A stretch of DNA of 42,858 nucleotides from Flavobacteriaceae bacterium UBA6231 (GCA_002441545.1 DJWL01000011.1:1-42858); one strand, 5' to 3'; numbered from the stretch's first letter, positions 24,373-33,339 are shown. The notes: a model not told the origin generated them from the letters alone. Made by a program: numbers and translations.

Positions 24373-25354
24373 TACAGGAATCATTATAACACTCGCATAT
24401 CCAGAAACTATAGTGATGGTTTCTAAAGAATGGTTTTCACCTTTTTTAAGATTTTTTGGTGTTGGAAAAAAAAATTATTTACGCGCTGGTCATGCTGCAT
24501 TAGTGCTTATTGATAAGCAAACGGGTGTTTTAGAATATCATGATTTTGGTCGTTATATTACACCTGAACCTTATGGAAGAGTTCGTGGAAGCGAAACAGA
24601 TAATGAATTACATTTTCATATAAAAGCTGAAATTGCAAATAACTCTTTAACCAATCTAAATGATATTTTAAACTTTTTAGCAACCCACCCAAAATTAACG
24701 CATGGTGATGGAAAAATGGTAGCTTCGGTTTGTAATGCTATTGATTATAAAAAGGCGAGAGTACATATTACTGCAATGCAACAGAAGCATTTTATACGTT
24801 ATGCTGCATTCTTAAAAGATGCTTGTAATTGTGCTAGATTTGTAACTGATACTTTAATAGCTTCAGTAACCGATTCTAAAATTAAAAAAAGACTTGTAAG
24901 ATCTAAATGGTTTACGCCAAGTACAGTTGGAAATGTGTTGATTAGCAACACAGAAAAACATGCTTTTGAAGTTTCTGAAACTGGAATTATTTTTGAATAC
25001 AAAGGCTCTCAAACCAGTGAAAATTTAAAATGTTTTTTAGATAAATTAAAGCATCATGAACCAAGTTTTATAGGAACATTAAAACCAAAACCGGTTGATG
25101 ATTTGCATCATAAAGCACAATGGTTATCTGGTATTGCTGCCGGTGCTTGGTTTGAACTGCATCACATAGGGCATGAAATTGAATATCAATTTAGGAGAAT
25201 TTCACCTTATGGGAATATTGATGTTCATGATACGTTTTCTGTAGAAGATTCAACCTTTAATTATAACCAAGCTTTTGAGTTTGTCCATTATTCAAATTGT
25301 AGTTTTTTCCATATTGAACAAAATGGAAAAATTTACAAATTCAACAGAAAATAA
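24365..25354 (+). CDS. DUF6695-type protein, possible permuted papain-like hydrolase
   Basis: 329 aa. The N-terminal half has RAGHAALVLIDKQTGVLEYH with H43, and later DACNCARFVTDTL with C154 and C156. A histidine block first and a cysteine block second is the circularly permuted order seen in YiiX/LRAT-like members of the NlpC/P60 group. Residues 170-329 form a second region (GTLKPKPVDDLHHKAQWLSG; AAGAWFELHHIG) with mixed beta structure. I recall this family as DUF6695 in Flavobacteria; the hydrolase idea is inference. It overlaps the NRDE gene by eight bases and converges on apaG with five bases between. Confidence 0.8.
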   Translation: MANTGIIITLAYPETIVMVSKEWFSPFLRFFGVGKKNYLRAGHAALVLIDKQTGVLEYHDFGRYITPEPYGRVRGSETDNELHFHIKAEIANNSLTNLNDILNFLATHPKLTHGDGKMVASVCNAIDYKKARVHITAMQQKHFIRYAAFLKDACNCARFVTDTLIASVTDSKIKKRLVRSKWFTPSTVGNVLISNTEKHAFEVSETGIIFEYKGSQTSENLKCFLDKLKHHEPSFIGTLKPKPVDDLHHKAQWLSGIAAGAWFELHHIGHEIEYQFRRISPYGNIDVHDTFSVEDSTFNYNQAFEFVHYSNCSFFHIEQNGKIYKFNRK

Positions 25355-25359
25355 AAGGA

Positions 25360-25746
25360 TTAATTAATGGCGAAAGGAGCACTTAACTTAAAAGTTGGAA
25401 TCGTTACTTTAAACTTTTTTGTGGTTGTAAAGTTTACCATGCTAAAATATCCGCGCATAGCGCCAAATGGCGATGTTAGTAAGCACCCAGAAGTGTAAGT
25501 GTGAGATTCGCCTGGTCTTAAAACAGGTTTTTTGCCAATAACACCTTCACCTGAAACGATTTCAATATTATTTAATGCATCATAAATTTTCCAGTGACGT
25601 GCATTAAGCTGAACAGAGTCTTTACTTTGATTTTCAATAGTTATATGATATCCAAAGGCAAACTGTATTTTATAATTTTTATAAAATGAGCCTTCAAAAG
25701 TGGTTTCTACTGAAATTTTTATGCCTCTTGTTACTTGTTGAACCAT
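25360..25746 (-). CDS. apaG: ApaG family protein
   Basis: 128 aa with a fibronectin-III-like fold. The family pattern is clear: GYHITIENQSKDSVQLNARH, WKIYDALNNIEIVSGEGVIG, KPVLRPGESHTYTSGCLLTS and PFGAMRGYFSMV. ApaG was tied to Co2+ resistance and Mg2+ efflux in enterobacteria, and the same fold occurs as a substrate-binding domain in F-box proteins; its bacterial biochemistry is unclear. It is the second gene after the plug gene on this strand, 84 bases apart. Confidence 0.93.
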   Translation of the reverse strand: MVQQVTRGIKISVETTFEGSFYKNYKIQFAFGYHITIENQSKDSVQLNARHWKIYDALNNIEIVSGEGVIGKKPVLRPGESHTYTSGCLLTSPFGAMRGYFSMVNFTTTKKFKVTIPTFKLSAPFAIN

Positions 25747-25830
25747 ATTATCTACTGATATACAATATGTTTAGTGATGCAAAAATAAGATTTTTTTTGG
25801 CTCATATGGAATTAAATGAAATTATTCCGA

Positions 25831-27081
25831 TTAATTCGAGATGTTTATCGAGGAACCTTCACCAAATCCTATAATTCTGTCATAACGTTTGCCTAAATCT
25901 CTGTAATAAACAATTACTTTATAATTGTTCTCGGTTTGATAAAAATTTCCGCTTACGGCACCTTCGTTAATCGATCCATTATCATTAACAACAACATATT
26001 TATAGTTATAAAACCCTTGTTTTAAAAGCATAGAACATTTAAAAACCTTATCATAATTATCATAAATCATTTTGGTATTATCTTCAATTGTATAATTATT
26101 GAAATTACCATATACATGAATGGTTTTTCTTTCTAAATCTTGGTTTGGTAATAAAGAAAAAAGCATCCAAACATAATCTGCTTCAATATCAGAATTATCG
26201 GCATCAATATTTGTGATGAGGTAATTTCCATTAATGTCCGGATTATATGTATAAGGTCTATTGACTCTTGAATAGTTTGTAAACAAATAATTGTGATATA
26301 AATTTTCTAAATCAATGGACTGAATGCCAGTGTTTGCGGCGCGGACATCTTTATTTTCGAAAAACAGATATTCGTTTCCTGCCCAAAAACTAGATTCGGA
26401 ATCATATTTATAAATAAGTTGACTTCCTATGGTATATTGTGGAACAAGATTGGTAATAGCTGTATTTAAATTGTTGTTTTGAATGACAGCGACTTTTACA
26501 TTTTGTTTTGGGTTATTTAGTTGAATGCTGTTTGGTACAATAGTTATTTCAACACGTTGTTTAGATTCTATGTAAGCAATGTCTCTTGAGCGTTTTATGT
26601 TTACCCCAACACTTGCAAAATCTTCATAAACCATAAACTTTCTTGTAAAAACCAGTTCATTATCACTATTAAAAATGTTCATCAAATAGTTTCCAGAAAT
26701 TTTGAGTCTTTTTGTTTGCTCGTTTGGAATGGTAAGTTTGTAATGTGAATAAATTTGATAGGTATTAAAAGAATTTTCATAGCTACGAATTCGTTGATTA
26801 TCAATACCGTCTAAATATTCAGATTTTACTAAAACTGAAGGTGTCCAATCAAAATTATAATGCTCAATTGTGTAATAATAGTCATCTTCATTACCATTTA
26901 AGGCATCAAACTCTAAATCTAAATACGAGCCAAGTTTTAGGACAGGTAATTGACTTTCGTTGGTGTTTCCTTTAAAATTTATTGTTTTAATGTAATTAGG
27001 TGGGTTTACTTCTTCAACTTGGGCAAAAATAGCTGTTGCGATAAAGCCAAATAATAAAAAGAAATATGATTTATTTTGCAT
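25831..27081 (-). CDS. type IX secretion system plug protein (DUF5103)
   Basis: 416 aa with signal peptide MQNKSYFFLLFGFIATAIFA. Residues ~25-150 form the N-terminal plug domain (GSYLDLEFDALNGNEDDYYY; TIEHYNFDWTPSVLVKSEYL) and the rest is beta-sandwich, with family-like KFMVYEDFASVGVNIKRS and YDKVFKCSMLLKQGFYNYKY. In Flavobacterium the plug closes the periplasmic side of the giant SprA translocon in the absence of PorV. It is the second T9SS gene in this window after porT. Confidence 0.88.
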   Translation of the reverse strand: MQNKSYFFLLFGFIATAIFAQVEEVNPPNYIKTINFKGNTNESQLPVLKLGSYLDLEFDALNGNEDDYYYTIEHYNFDWTPSVLVKSEYLDGIDNQRIRSYENSFNTYQIYSHYKLTIPNEQTKRLKISGNYLMNIFNSDNELVFTRKFMVYEDFASVGVNIKRSRDIAYIESKQRVEITIVPNSIQLNNPKQNVKVAVIQNNNLNTAITNLVPQYTIGSQLIYKYDSESSFWAGNEYLFFENKDVRAANTGIQSIDLENLYHNYLFTNYSRVNRPYTYNPDINGNYLITNIDADNSDIEADYVWMLFSLLPNQDLERKTIHVYGNFNNYTIEDNTKMIYDNYDKVFKCSMLLKQGFYNYKYVVVNDNGSINEGAVSGNFYQTENNYKVIVYYRDLGKRYDRIIGFGEGSSINISN

Positions 27082-27192
27082 TAATAAACTGTTTTTTTGT
27101 AAATATAATCAAATTTTATACCTAAAAATGAACTTACCGAAAACAGCATAAATTTCTATGTTAATTATTATGTAATCTGCATTATTAATTTG

Positions 27193-27200
27193 TAAATTTG
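27193..27200 (+). promoter_or_regulatory. candidate -7 box (TAAATTTG) for the nqr operon
   Basis: TAAATTTG fits TAnnTTTG and lies 37 bases before the nqrA ATG, a normal distance for a Bacteroidetes 5' leader. The -33 region is AT-rich without a clear TTTG. Confidence 0.45.
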
Positions 27201-27237
27201 CTGCGTTTTTAGACAACTAATCTCAATAAATTAAAAT

Positions 27238-28593
27238 ATGTCAAACGACATTCGTATCAAAAAAGGTCTAGACATTAAACTAAAAGGTGAAGCTGAAAAA
27301 ACCTCTGAACAGGCAGTAATAAGCAACTTTTATACTTTAAGACCTCAAGACTTTCACGGCGTAACACCAAAATTAATTTCTAAAGTTGGAACAAAAGTAA
27401 AAGCAGGAGAACCTGTTTTTTATGATAAATCCAATGAAAATATAAAATTTGTTTCTCCAGTTTCTGGCGAAATTATAGAAATTGCTCGTGGTGAAAAGCG
27501 CAAAATATTATCTATTAAAATTCAAGCAGATAAACAGGATTCTTATTTTGAGAATCCTATTTTAAATTTGGAAACTGCAAAACCAGAAGATGTAAAATCA
27601 CTTCTTCTTTCATCAGGTTGTTGGCCTTTTATAAAACAACGACCTTATGATGTGATTGCAAATCCAAATAAAGAGCCTAAAGCAATTTTTATTTCTGCTC
27701 ATGCATCTGCTCCTTTAGTAGCGAATTATAACTACACACTACAAGGTAAAGAAAAGGAGTTGCAGGCAGCTGTAACTGCATTAGGAAAATTAACTAAAGG
27801 AAAAGTTCATGTTTCTGTAGGGAAATTTGGTAAATCTCCAATGGCAAGTTTGTCGGGTATTACTTTGCATAATGTATCGGGTCCACATCCGTCTGGAAAT
27901 GTTGGAACACAAATCAATAAAATAGACCCTGTAAATAAAGGAGAAGTGGTTTGGACAGTAACTCCACAAGACATGGTTATTATAGGTGAACTATTATTAA
28001 CAGGTAAATTTAATGCAGAGCGCATTGTGGCTTTGGTAGGTTCTTCAATAGAAAAACCAAGATATTTTATAACAAAATTAGGATGTGAAGTTGCAACAAT
28101 GATATACGATAAGGGTATTGAAAAAAATGCTCATGTTCGTATCATATCTGGCGATATTTTATCTGGTAAAAAAGTGAATCCTGATGGTTATCTTGATTAC
28201 TATAGTAATACCATTACTGTAATTCCTGAAGGTGACGATTATGAGTTTTTTGGATGGACTACACCAGTATTTAATAAAATATCTACAACTAGAGCATTAA
28301 CCTTCTCTTGGTTATTTCCAAACAAAAAATACGATTTAAACACCAATACAAATGGTGAGCATCGTGCTTTTGTAACTACAGGTAATTATGAAGGAGTATT
28401 TCCATTAGATATATTTCCAATGCAAATATTAAAAGCTTGTATGTATAAAGATCTTGACGAAATGGAAGCTTTAGGAATGTATGAAGTAGCACCTGAAGAT
28501 TTTGCATTAACAGAATTTGTATGTGTTTCTAAACAACCACATCAAGAAATTATTAGAAAAGGTTTAGACTTAATGTTAAAAGAAATAGGATAA
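27238..28593 (+). CDS. nqrA: Na+-translocating NADH-quinone reductase subunit A
   Basis: The soluble cytoplasmic subunit that contacts NqrB and the quinone site. The N-terminal barrel-sandwich reads IRIKKGLDIKLKGEAEKTSE and KVGTKVKAGEPVFYDKSNEN, then FVSPVSGEIIEIARGEKRKI. The central Rossmann-like part has FISAHASAPLVANYNYTLQG and VHVSVGKFGKSPMASLSGIT, then GPHPSGNVGTQINKIDPVNK. The C-terminal domain carries VTTGNYEGVFPLDIFPMQIL. 451 aa is normal. First gene of nqrABCDEF, four bases before nqrB. Its composition is AT-rich (37 of 120 G+C at 28381-28500), unlike nqrB. Confidence 0.97.
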   Translation: MSNDIRIKKGLDIKLKGEAEKTSEQAVISNFYTLRPQDFHGVTPKLISKVGTKVKAGEPVFYDKSNENIKFVSPVSGEIIEIARGEKRKILSIKIQADKQDSYFENPILNLETAKPEDVKSLLLSSGCWPFIKQRPYDVIANPNKEPKAIFISAHASAPLVANYNYTLQGKEKELQAAVTALGKLTKGKVHVSVGKFGKSPMASLSGITLHNVSGPHPSGNVGTQINKIDPVNKGEVVWTVTPQDMVIIGELLLTGKFNAERIVALVGSSIEKPRYFITKLGCEVATMIYDKGIEKNAHVRIISGDILSGKKVNPDGYLDYYSNTITVIPEGDDYEFFGWTTPVFNKISTTRALTFSWLFPNKKYDLNTNTNGEHRAFVTTGNYEGVFPLDIFPMQILKACMYKDLDEMEALGMYEVAPEDFALTEFVCVSKQPHQEIIRKGLDLMLKEIG

Positions 28594-28597
28594 GGTT

Positions 28598-29797
28598 ATG
28601 GGATTAAAAGAAAAATTAGATTCTATCAAAGAAAAAGGAGAGGGAAAAAAGTGGCTGCCTGCTTTTGAAGCTTTTCATACTTTTTTATATACGCCTGACG
28701 AAACTACACATTCCGGCGGCCACATAAAAGGAGCCGATGATTTGAAAAGAACGATGATGATGGTGGTGTTGGCACTTATACCTTGTTTGATATTCGGGAT
28801 GTTCAACACAGGTTTTCAACACTTTCGGGCATTTGGCGAACCAGTAGATTTTTTCTCTATGGATGCATTTTGGTATGGCTTCTTAAAAATACTCCCTCTT
28901 GTGGTAGTTTCTTATGTGGTCGGACTGGGAATTGAGGTGCTTTTTGCAATCATTAAAGGACACGAAGTTGAAGAAGGTTATTTTGTGACGGGAATGTTGG
29001 TGCCATTAATTGTGCCTGTGGACATCCCGCTTTGGATGCTTTCTGTAGCTGTAATTTTTGGCGTTGTTATTGGAAAGGAAATATTTGGGGGAACCGGAAT
29101 GAATATTTTAAATCCGGCCTTAACCATCCGCGCATTTTTATTCTTCGCCTATCCAACCTGGATGAGCGGTGATAAAGTTTGGGTGGGCGGCGCTGTTGAA
29201 AGAGCCAATGAAATGGCTGCCGGTGCAGATGTTTCCGCCGTATCAGGAGAAACCATTCTGGGCAGTTTGGCGCAAGGCAGAGAAGTCGCTTATTCTGTTT
29301 ATGATATGTTTTTCGGGTTTATTCCTGGTTCGGTGGGAGAAACATCCACCTTCTTAATTTTATTGGCGGGCATTTTCTTAATTTTTACAAAAATAGCAAG
29401 CTGGCGAATCATGGTTTCGGCGGTACTTGGCGCTTTGGTGATGGGACTTATTTTTAATGGTGTTGTGAATGCTGGATGGATTGAGGAAGGAAGCAAGTTT
29501 TATAGTTTAATGAATACCGTATTTTGGCATCATTTAATCATTGGCGGTTTTGCATTTGGGGTGGTGTTTATGGCAACTGATCCGGTAACCGGTTCGCAAA
29601 CCAATAAAGGAAAATGGATCTACGGATTTTTAATTGGTTTTATTTCAATTTTGATCAGGGTATTCAATCCTGCATATCCGGAAGGCGTTATGTTGGCAAT
29701 TTTGTTAATGAACGTATTTGCGCCAACCATTGACCATTATGTAGTGCAAGGCAATGTTAAAGAAAGATTAAAACGTTTAAAAGCAAAAACAGCGTAA
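28598..29797 (+). CDS. nqrB: Na+-translocating NADH-quinone reductase subunit B
   Basis: The main membrane subunit, binding covalent FMN and riboflavin and forming the Na+ path. 399 aa with about ten helices; GKEIFGGTGMNILNPALTIR and FIPGSVGETSTFLILLAGIF are strongly conserved, as is FGVVFMATDPVTGSQTNKGK. The FMN attachment loop reads SAVSGETILGSLAQG, placing the acceptor at T219, but the usual SGAT is SGET and the expected upstream Asp is Ser. The region is GC-richer than nqrA (52 of 120 at 28981-29100). ApbE, which would attach the FMN, is encoded at 34841. Confidence 0.97.
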   Translation: MGLKEKLDSIKEKGEGKKWLPAFEAFHTFLYTPDETTHSGGHIKGADDLKRTMMMVVLALIPCLIFGMFNTGFQHFRAFGEPVDFFSMDAFWYGFLKILPLVVVSYVVGLGIEVLFAIIKGHEVEEGYFVTGMLVPLIVPVDIPLWMLSVAVIFGVVIGKEIFGGTGMNILNPALTIRAFLFFAYPTWMSGDKVWVGGAVERANEMAAGADVSAVSGETILGSLAQGREVAYSVYDMFFGFIPGSVGETSTFLILLAGIFLIFTKIASWRIMVSAVLGALVMGLIFNGVVNAGWIEEGSKFYSLMNTVFWHHLIIGGFAFGVVFMATDPVTGSQTNKGKWIYGFLIGFISILIRVFNPAYPEGVMLAILLMNVFAPTIDHYVVQGNVKERLKRLKAKTA

Positions 29798-29799
29798 CA

Positions 29800-30546
29800 A
29801 TGGCAAAGAATCTTGAAAGTAATGTATATACGATGCTCTTCGCATCGGGAATGGTAATAATTGTTGGTGCATTGCTGGCTTTTGTGTCTTCTTCCTTAAG
29901 TGAAAAAATTACTGAAAATAAACGTATTGAAAAGCAACAGAATATTTTATACGCTATGGGCGTTAATGAAAATGATGAAACCAGCGTTGATTTTGTTTCT
30001 AAAGATGCAGTAGGGGATGTTTTTTCAAAATACATCACCAAACAATTAGTCATTACAGGAAATAAAGTAGTTGAAGACCCAAATGCTTACCTAATTGACA
30101 TTAAAAAAGAAGCGACCGAAGCTAAGAATCCTAACTATCAAAGAAGACTTCCTTTATTTATTGGAGAAAAAGATGGCAAAACATTGTACATCATTCCCGT
30201 GAGAGGGAAAGGTTTGTGGGATGCCATTTGGGGATATATCGCGTTAGATGACCAATTAGTTGTGCAAGGCGTATATTTTGACCATCAAGGTGAAACACCT
30301 GGTTTAGGAGCCAATATTAAAGAGCGTTTTTTTATGGATGATTTTAAAGGAGAACATATTTTGGATGATGGCACTTTTAAAGGAATCACTGTGGCGAAAG
30401 GAAATGCAGACCCTAAAAATATGGATAAAACCGATTTTGAGGTAGACGCCATTGCCGGAGCAACAATTACAGGTAACGGTTTATCTGCAATGCTTAAGAA
30501 AGATTTGGCAATGTACATACCTTATTTAATAACATTAAAGCAATAA
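29800..30546 (+). CDS. nqrC: Na+-translocating NADH-quinone reductase subunit C
   Basis: A periplasmic FMN-binding subunit with one N-terminal membrane helix (TMLFASGMVIIVGALLAFVS). The FMN-binding domain contains IIPVRGKGLWDAIWGYIALD, GETPGLGANIKERFFMDDF and the flavinylation motif DAIAGATITGNG, where T222 is the expected FMN phosphodiester site and the D-x-[IVY]-[AS]-G-A-T pattern is intact. 248 aa. It starts two bases after nqrB. Confidence 0.97.
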   Translation: MAKNLESNVYTMLFASGMVIIVGALLAFVSSSLSEKITENKRIEKQQNILYAMGVNENDETSVDFVSKDAVGDVFSKYITKQLVITGNKVVEDPNAYLIDIKKEATEAKNPNYQRRLPLFIGEKDGKTLYIIPVRGKGLWDAIWGYIALDDQLVVQGVYFDHQGETPGLGANIKERFFMDDFKGEHILDDGTFKGITVAKGNADPKNMDKTDFEVDAIAGATITGNGLSAMLKKDLAMYIPYLITLKQ

Positions 30547-30549
30547 TTT

Positions 30550-31197
30550 ATGGGACTTTTATCAAAAAAAGATGCAAAATTAATTACAGATCCTTTGGCG
30601 GATAACAATCCTATCACCATTCAGGTATTAGGTATTTGTTCTGCTTTGGCGGTTACGGCAGAGTTAAAACCCTCTATTGTAATGGCAGTATCGGTAATGT
30701 TTGTTTTGGCCATGGGAAGTACGGTAATTTCATTAATAAGAAATATTATTCCGTCAAAAATCAGAATTATTGTACAACTTGTTGTTGTAGCAACATTGGT
30801 AATTATTGTGGATCAAATCTTAAAGGCTTTTGCTTATGAGCTTTCAAAACAATTGTCGGTTTTCGTTGGTTTGATTATTACAAATTGTATCATTATGGGT
30901 CGATTTGAAGCTTTTGCTTTGGCAAACGGACCCTGGAAATCATTTTTGGACGGCATCGGAAACTCTGCCGGCTATGGAATTATTTTAATAATTGTTGGTT
31001 TCTTCAGAGAGTTATTGGGCTCCGGTTCATTATTGGGGTATAAAGTTTTAGGAGATGCTATTGAAAAAACCGGCGTTTATGCTTATGGATATGAAAACAA
31101 CGGATTTATGTTGCTGGCACCCATGGCGTTAATCACCATAGGAATCATCATTTGGGTACAACGCTCAAGAAATACATCATTAATCGAACACAATTAA
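30550..31197 (+). CDS. nqrD: Na+-translocating NADH-quinone reductase subunit D
   Basis: An inner-membrane subunit of 215 aa with six helices, homologous to RnfE/NqrE in inverted topology. Cysteines in IQVLGICSALAVT and LIITNCIIMGR are the conserved pair that, with those of NqrE, holds the intramembrane iron centre. Other motifs: GRFEAFALANGPWKSFLDGI and RELLGSGSLLG. It begins three bases after nqrC and is followed by a 76-base spacer with a tandem repeat before nqrE. Confidence 0.97.
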   Translation: MGLLSKKDAKLITDPLADNNPITIQVLGICSALAVTAELKPSIVMAVSVMFVLAMGSTVISLIRNIIPSKIRIIVQLVVVATLVIIVDQILKAFAYELSKQLSVFVGLIITNCIIMGRFEAFALANGPWKSFLDGIGNSAGYGIILIIVGFFRELLGSGSLLGYKVLGDAIEKTGVYAYGYENNGFMLLAPMALITIGIIIWVQRSRNTSLIEHN

Positions 31198-31236
31198 AAT
31201 TAGTTGGAGGCCATCAATTTCAGTAAACAAAAATTA

Positions 31237-31270
31237 CTGAAAACTGAAAACTGAAAACTGAAAACTGAAA
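31237..31270 (+). repeat. heptanucleotide tandem repeat (CTGAAAA) between nqrD and nqrE
   Basis: Four full copies of CTGAAAA and a fifth of six bases run without mismatch, ending three bases before the nqrE ATG. It occupies the place of the nqrE ribosome-binding region. Confidence 0.9.
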
Positions 31271-31273
31271 TAT

Positions 31274-31996
31274 ATGGAACACATAGAATTATTTTTTAAG
31301 TCGATATTTATAGATAATATGATATTTGCCACATTCTTGGGGATGTGCTCCTATCTGGCAGTGTCCAAAAAAGTGGCGACAGCAGTCGGACTTGGAGCTG
31401 CAGTTATATTTGTGCTTGCAATTACAGTTCCCTTAAACTGGTTGTTGGATGTTTATTTATTAAAGGACGGCGCTTTGGTGTGGTTAGGCCCGGAATATGC
31501 CGAATATGATTTAAGTTTCCTTTCATTCATCATGTTTATTGCCACCATAGCAACAATGGTGCAATTGGTTGAAATCATTGTGGAAAAATTTGCTCCGGCA
31601 TTGTACAACTCTTTGGGAATCTTTTTGCCTTTAATAGCGGTAAACTGCGCTATTTTAGGAGGCTCATTATTCATGCAATCTCGCGAAATCCAAACATTGG
31701 GATTGGCATTTAACTATGGGATAAGTTCCGGAATTGGCTGGTTTCTGGCTATTTTGGCCATTGCGGCAATTAGAGAAAAAATTAGGTATTCACATGTTCC
31801 GCCACCGCTAAGGGGATTGGGAATCACTTTTATTATCACAGGTTTAATGGCCATCGGTTTTATGAGTTTTGGAGGAATGCTGACAGGAGGCGATGAAGAA
31901 GAAGCGTCCAAAGAACAAACTACTGTTGTTAAGCAAATTGTAGTAAAAAAAGACGCTATAGACATAGCTAAGAACGAAACAGAAATCACTAAATAA
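31274..31996 (+). CDS. nqrE: Na+-translocating NADH-quinone reductase subunit E
   Basis: 240 aa, six membrane helices. Conserved cysteines lie in FLGMCSYLAVSKKVATAVGL and IAVNCAILGGSLFMQ, the partners of the NqrD pair. AIREKIRYSHVPPPLRGLGI and FITGLMAIGFMSFGGM are typical. About 30 polar residues at the C-terminus (GGDEEEASKEQTTVVKQIVV onward) extend beyond the usual ~200-aa enterobacterial or Vibrio form. The upstream spacer contains CTGAAAA repeats. Its stop overlaps the nqrF ATG by one base. Confidence 0.97.
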   Translation: MEHIELFFKSIFIDNMIFATFLGMCSYLAVSKKVATAVGLGAAVIFVLAITVPLNWLLDVYLLKDGALVWLGPEYAEYDLSFLSFIMFIATIATMVQLVEIIVEKFAPALYNSLGIFLPLIAVNCAILGGSLFMQSREIQTLGLAFNYGISSGIGWFLAILAIAAIREKIRYSHVPPPLRGLGITFIITGLMAIGFMSFGGMLTGGDEEEASKEQTTVVKQIVVKKDAIDIAKNETEITK

Positions 31997-33309
31997 TGAT
32001 CATATTAGCAGCAAATACAGTCGGCACAATTTTAGCAACAGTAGTGGCTTTTTTAGTAATAACACTATTATTGGTTGCAGTATTATTGTTTGTAAAACAA
32101 AAATTATCACCTTCAGGCCCTGTGAAAATCAGAATCAATGGCGAAAAGGAAATTGAAGTATCTTCCGGAGCATCATTACTGACCACTTTGGGGAATGCGA
32201 AAATATTTTTGCCGTCTGCCTGCGGCGGCGGCGGAACTTGTCTGCAATGCGAATGTCACGTGCTTTCTGGCGGCGGAGAAGCTTTACCAACAGAAACGCC
32301 CCACTTTAGTCGTAAAGAATTAAAAGAAGGCGTGCGTTTGGCTTGTCAGGTAAAGGTGAAACAGAATATGGAAATCAGCATTCCTGAAGAAGTATTCGGT
32401 ATTAAAAAATTCAACGGAACAGTCGTAAGAAATTATAACGTGGCATCCTTCATCAAGGAATTTGTTGTTGAAATCCCTGAAGATATGGGTTACAAAGCCG
32501 GTGGATATATTCAAATTGAAATTCCGCCCTGCGAAGTAAATTTTTCAGACATGGATATTACAGCGCATCCCGAAGAACATGAAACACCGGATAAGTTTAA
32601 GGAAGAATGGGATAAATTTGCTTTATGGCCTTTAAAAATGGTGAATAAAGAAACTGTTGAACGTGCCTATTCCATGGCTTCTTATCCAGCTGAAGGAAAA
32701 GAAATTATGCTGAATGTGCGAATCGCAACACCTCCTTTTGACAGGGCTAAAAACGGATGGATGAATGTAAACCCGGGTATTGCATCATCCTATATTTTCT
32801 CACGTAAAGCAGGAGATAAAGTGGTAATTTCCGGACCTTATGGCGAATTCTTCATCAACGAATCCGATGCAGAAATGTTATATGTGGGCGGTGGAGCCGG
32901 TATGGCGCCAATGCGTTCTCATTTATACCACTTGTTCAAAACCTTAAAAACAAAAAGAAAAGTAACTTTTTGGTATGGAGGAAGATCAAAACGCGAATTG
33001 TTTTATACTGATCACTTCCGTGAACTGGAGAAAGAATTCCCTAACTTTAAGTTTTACCTGGTTTTGTCTGAACCTTTGCCGGTTGACAATTGGGTAAACA
33101 AAAAAGACATAAACGATCCTGAAGGAGACGGATTTACAGGTTTTGTGCACAATGCCGTAATTAACGAATATCTTTCTAAGCACGAATCGCCTGAAGATCT
33201 TGAGCTGTATTTTTGCGGGCCGCCGTTAATGAATCAGGCCGTGCAAAAAATGGGCGAAGATTTTGGTTTGGCTGACGAAAATATTAGATTTGATGACTTT
33301 GGAGGATAA
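31996..33309 (+). CDS. nqrF: Na+-translocating NADH-quinone reductase subunit F
   Basis: The NADH-oxidising entry subunit. One N-terminal membrane helix (about residues 10-33), then a 2Fe-2S ferredoxin domain with C76, C82, C85 and C117 in ACGGGGTCLQCECHVLSGGG and RLACQVKVK. The FAD domain has AYSMASYPAEGKEIMLNVRI with the R-x-Y-S-like FAD motif; the NADH domain has VGGGAGMAPMRSHLYHLFKT, FWYGGRSKRELFYTDHFREL and the tail YFCGPPLMNQAVQ. 437 aa. Electrons from NADH pass via FAD and the 2Fe-2S centre to the NqrDE site. Confidence 0.97.
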   Translation: MIILAANTVGTILATVVAFLVITLLLVAVLLFVKQKLSPSGPVKIRINGEKEIEVSSGASLLTTLGNAKIFLPSACGGGGTCLQCECHVLSGGGEALPTETPHFSRKELKEGVRLACQVKVKQNMEISIPEEVFGIKKFNGTVVRNYNVASFIKEFVVEIPEDMGYKAGGYIQIEIPPCEVNFSDMDITAHPEEHETPDKFKEEWDKFALWPLKMVNKETVERAYSMASYPAEGKEIMLNVRIATPPFDRAKNGWMNVNPGIASSYIFSRKAGDKVVISGPYGEFFINESDAEMLYVGGGAGMAPMRSHLYHLFKTLKTKRKVTFWYGGRSKRELFYTDHFRELEKEFPNFKFYLVLSEPLPVDNWVNKKDINDPEGDGFTGFVHNAVINEYLSKHESPEDLELYFCGPPLMNQAVQKMGEDFGLADENIRFDDFGG

Positions 33310-33339
33310 TCGAAGAAATCAAAAAAAATAAGAATAGTG

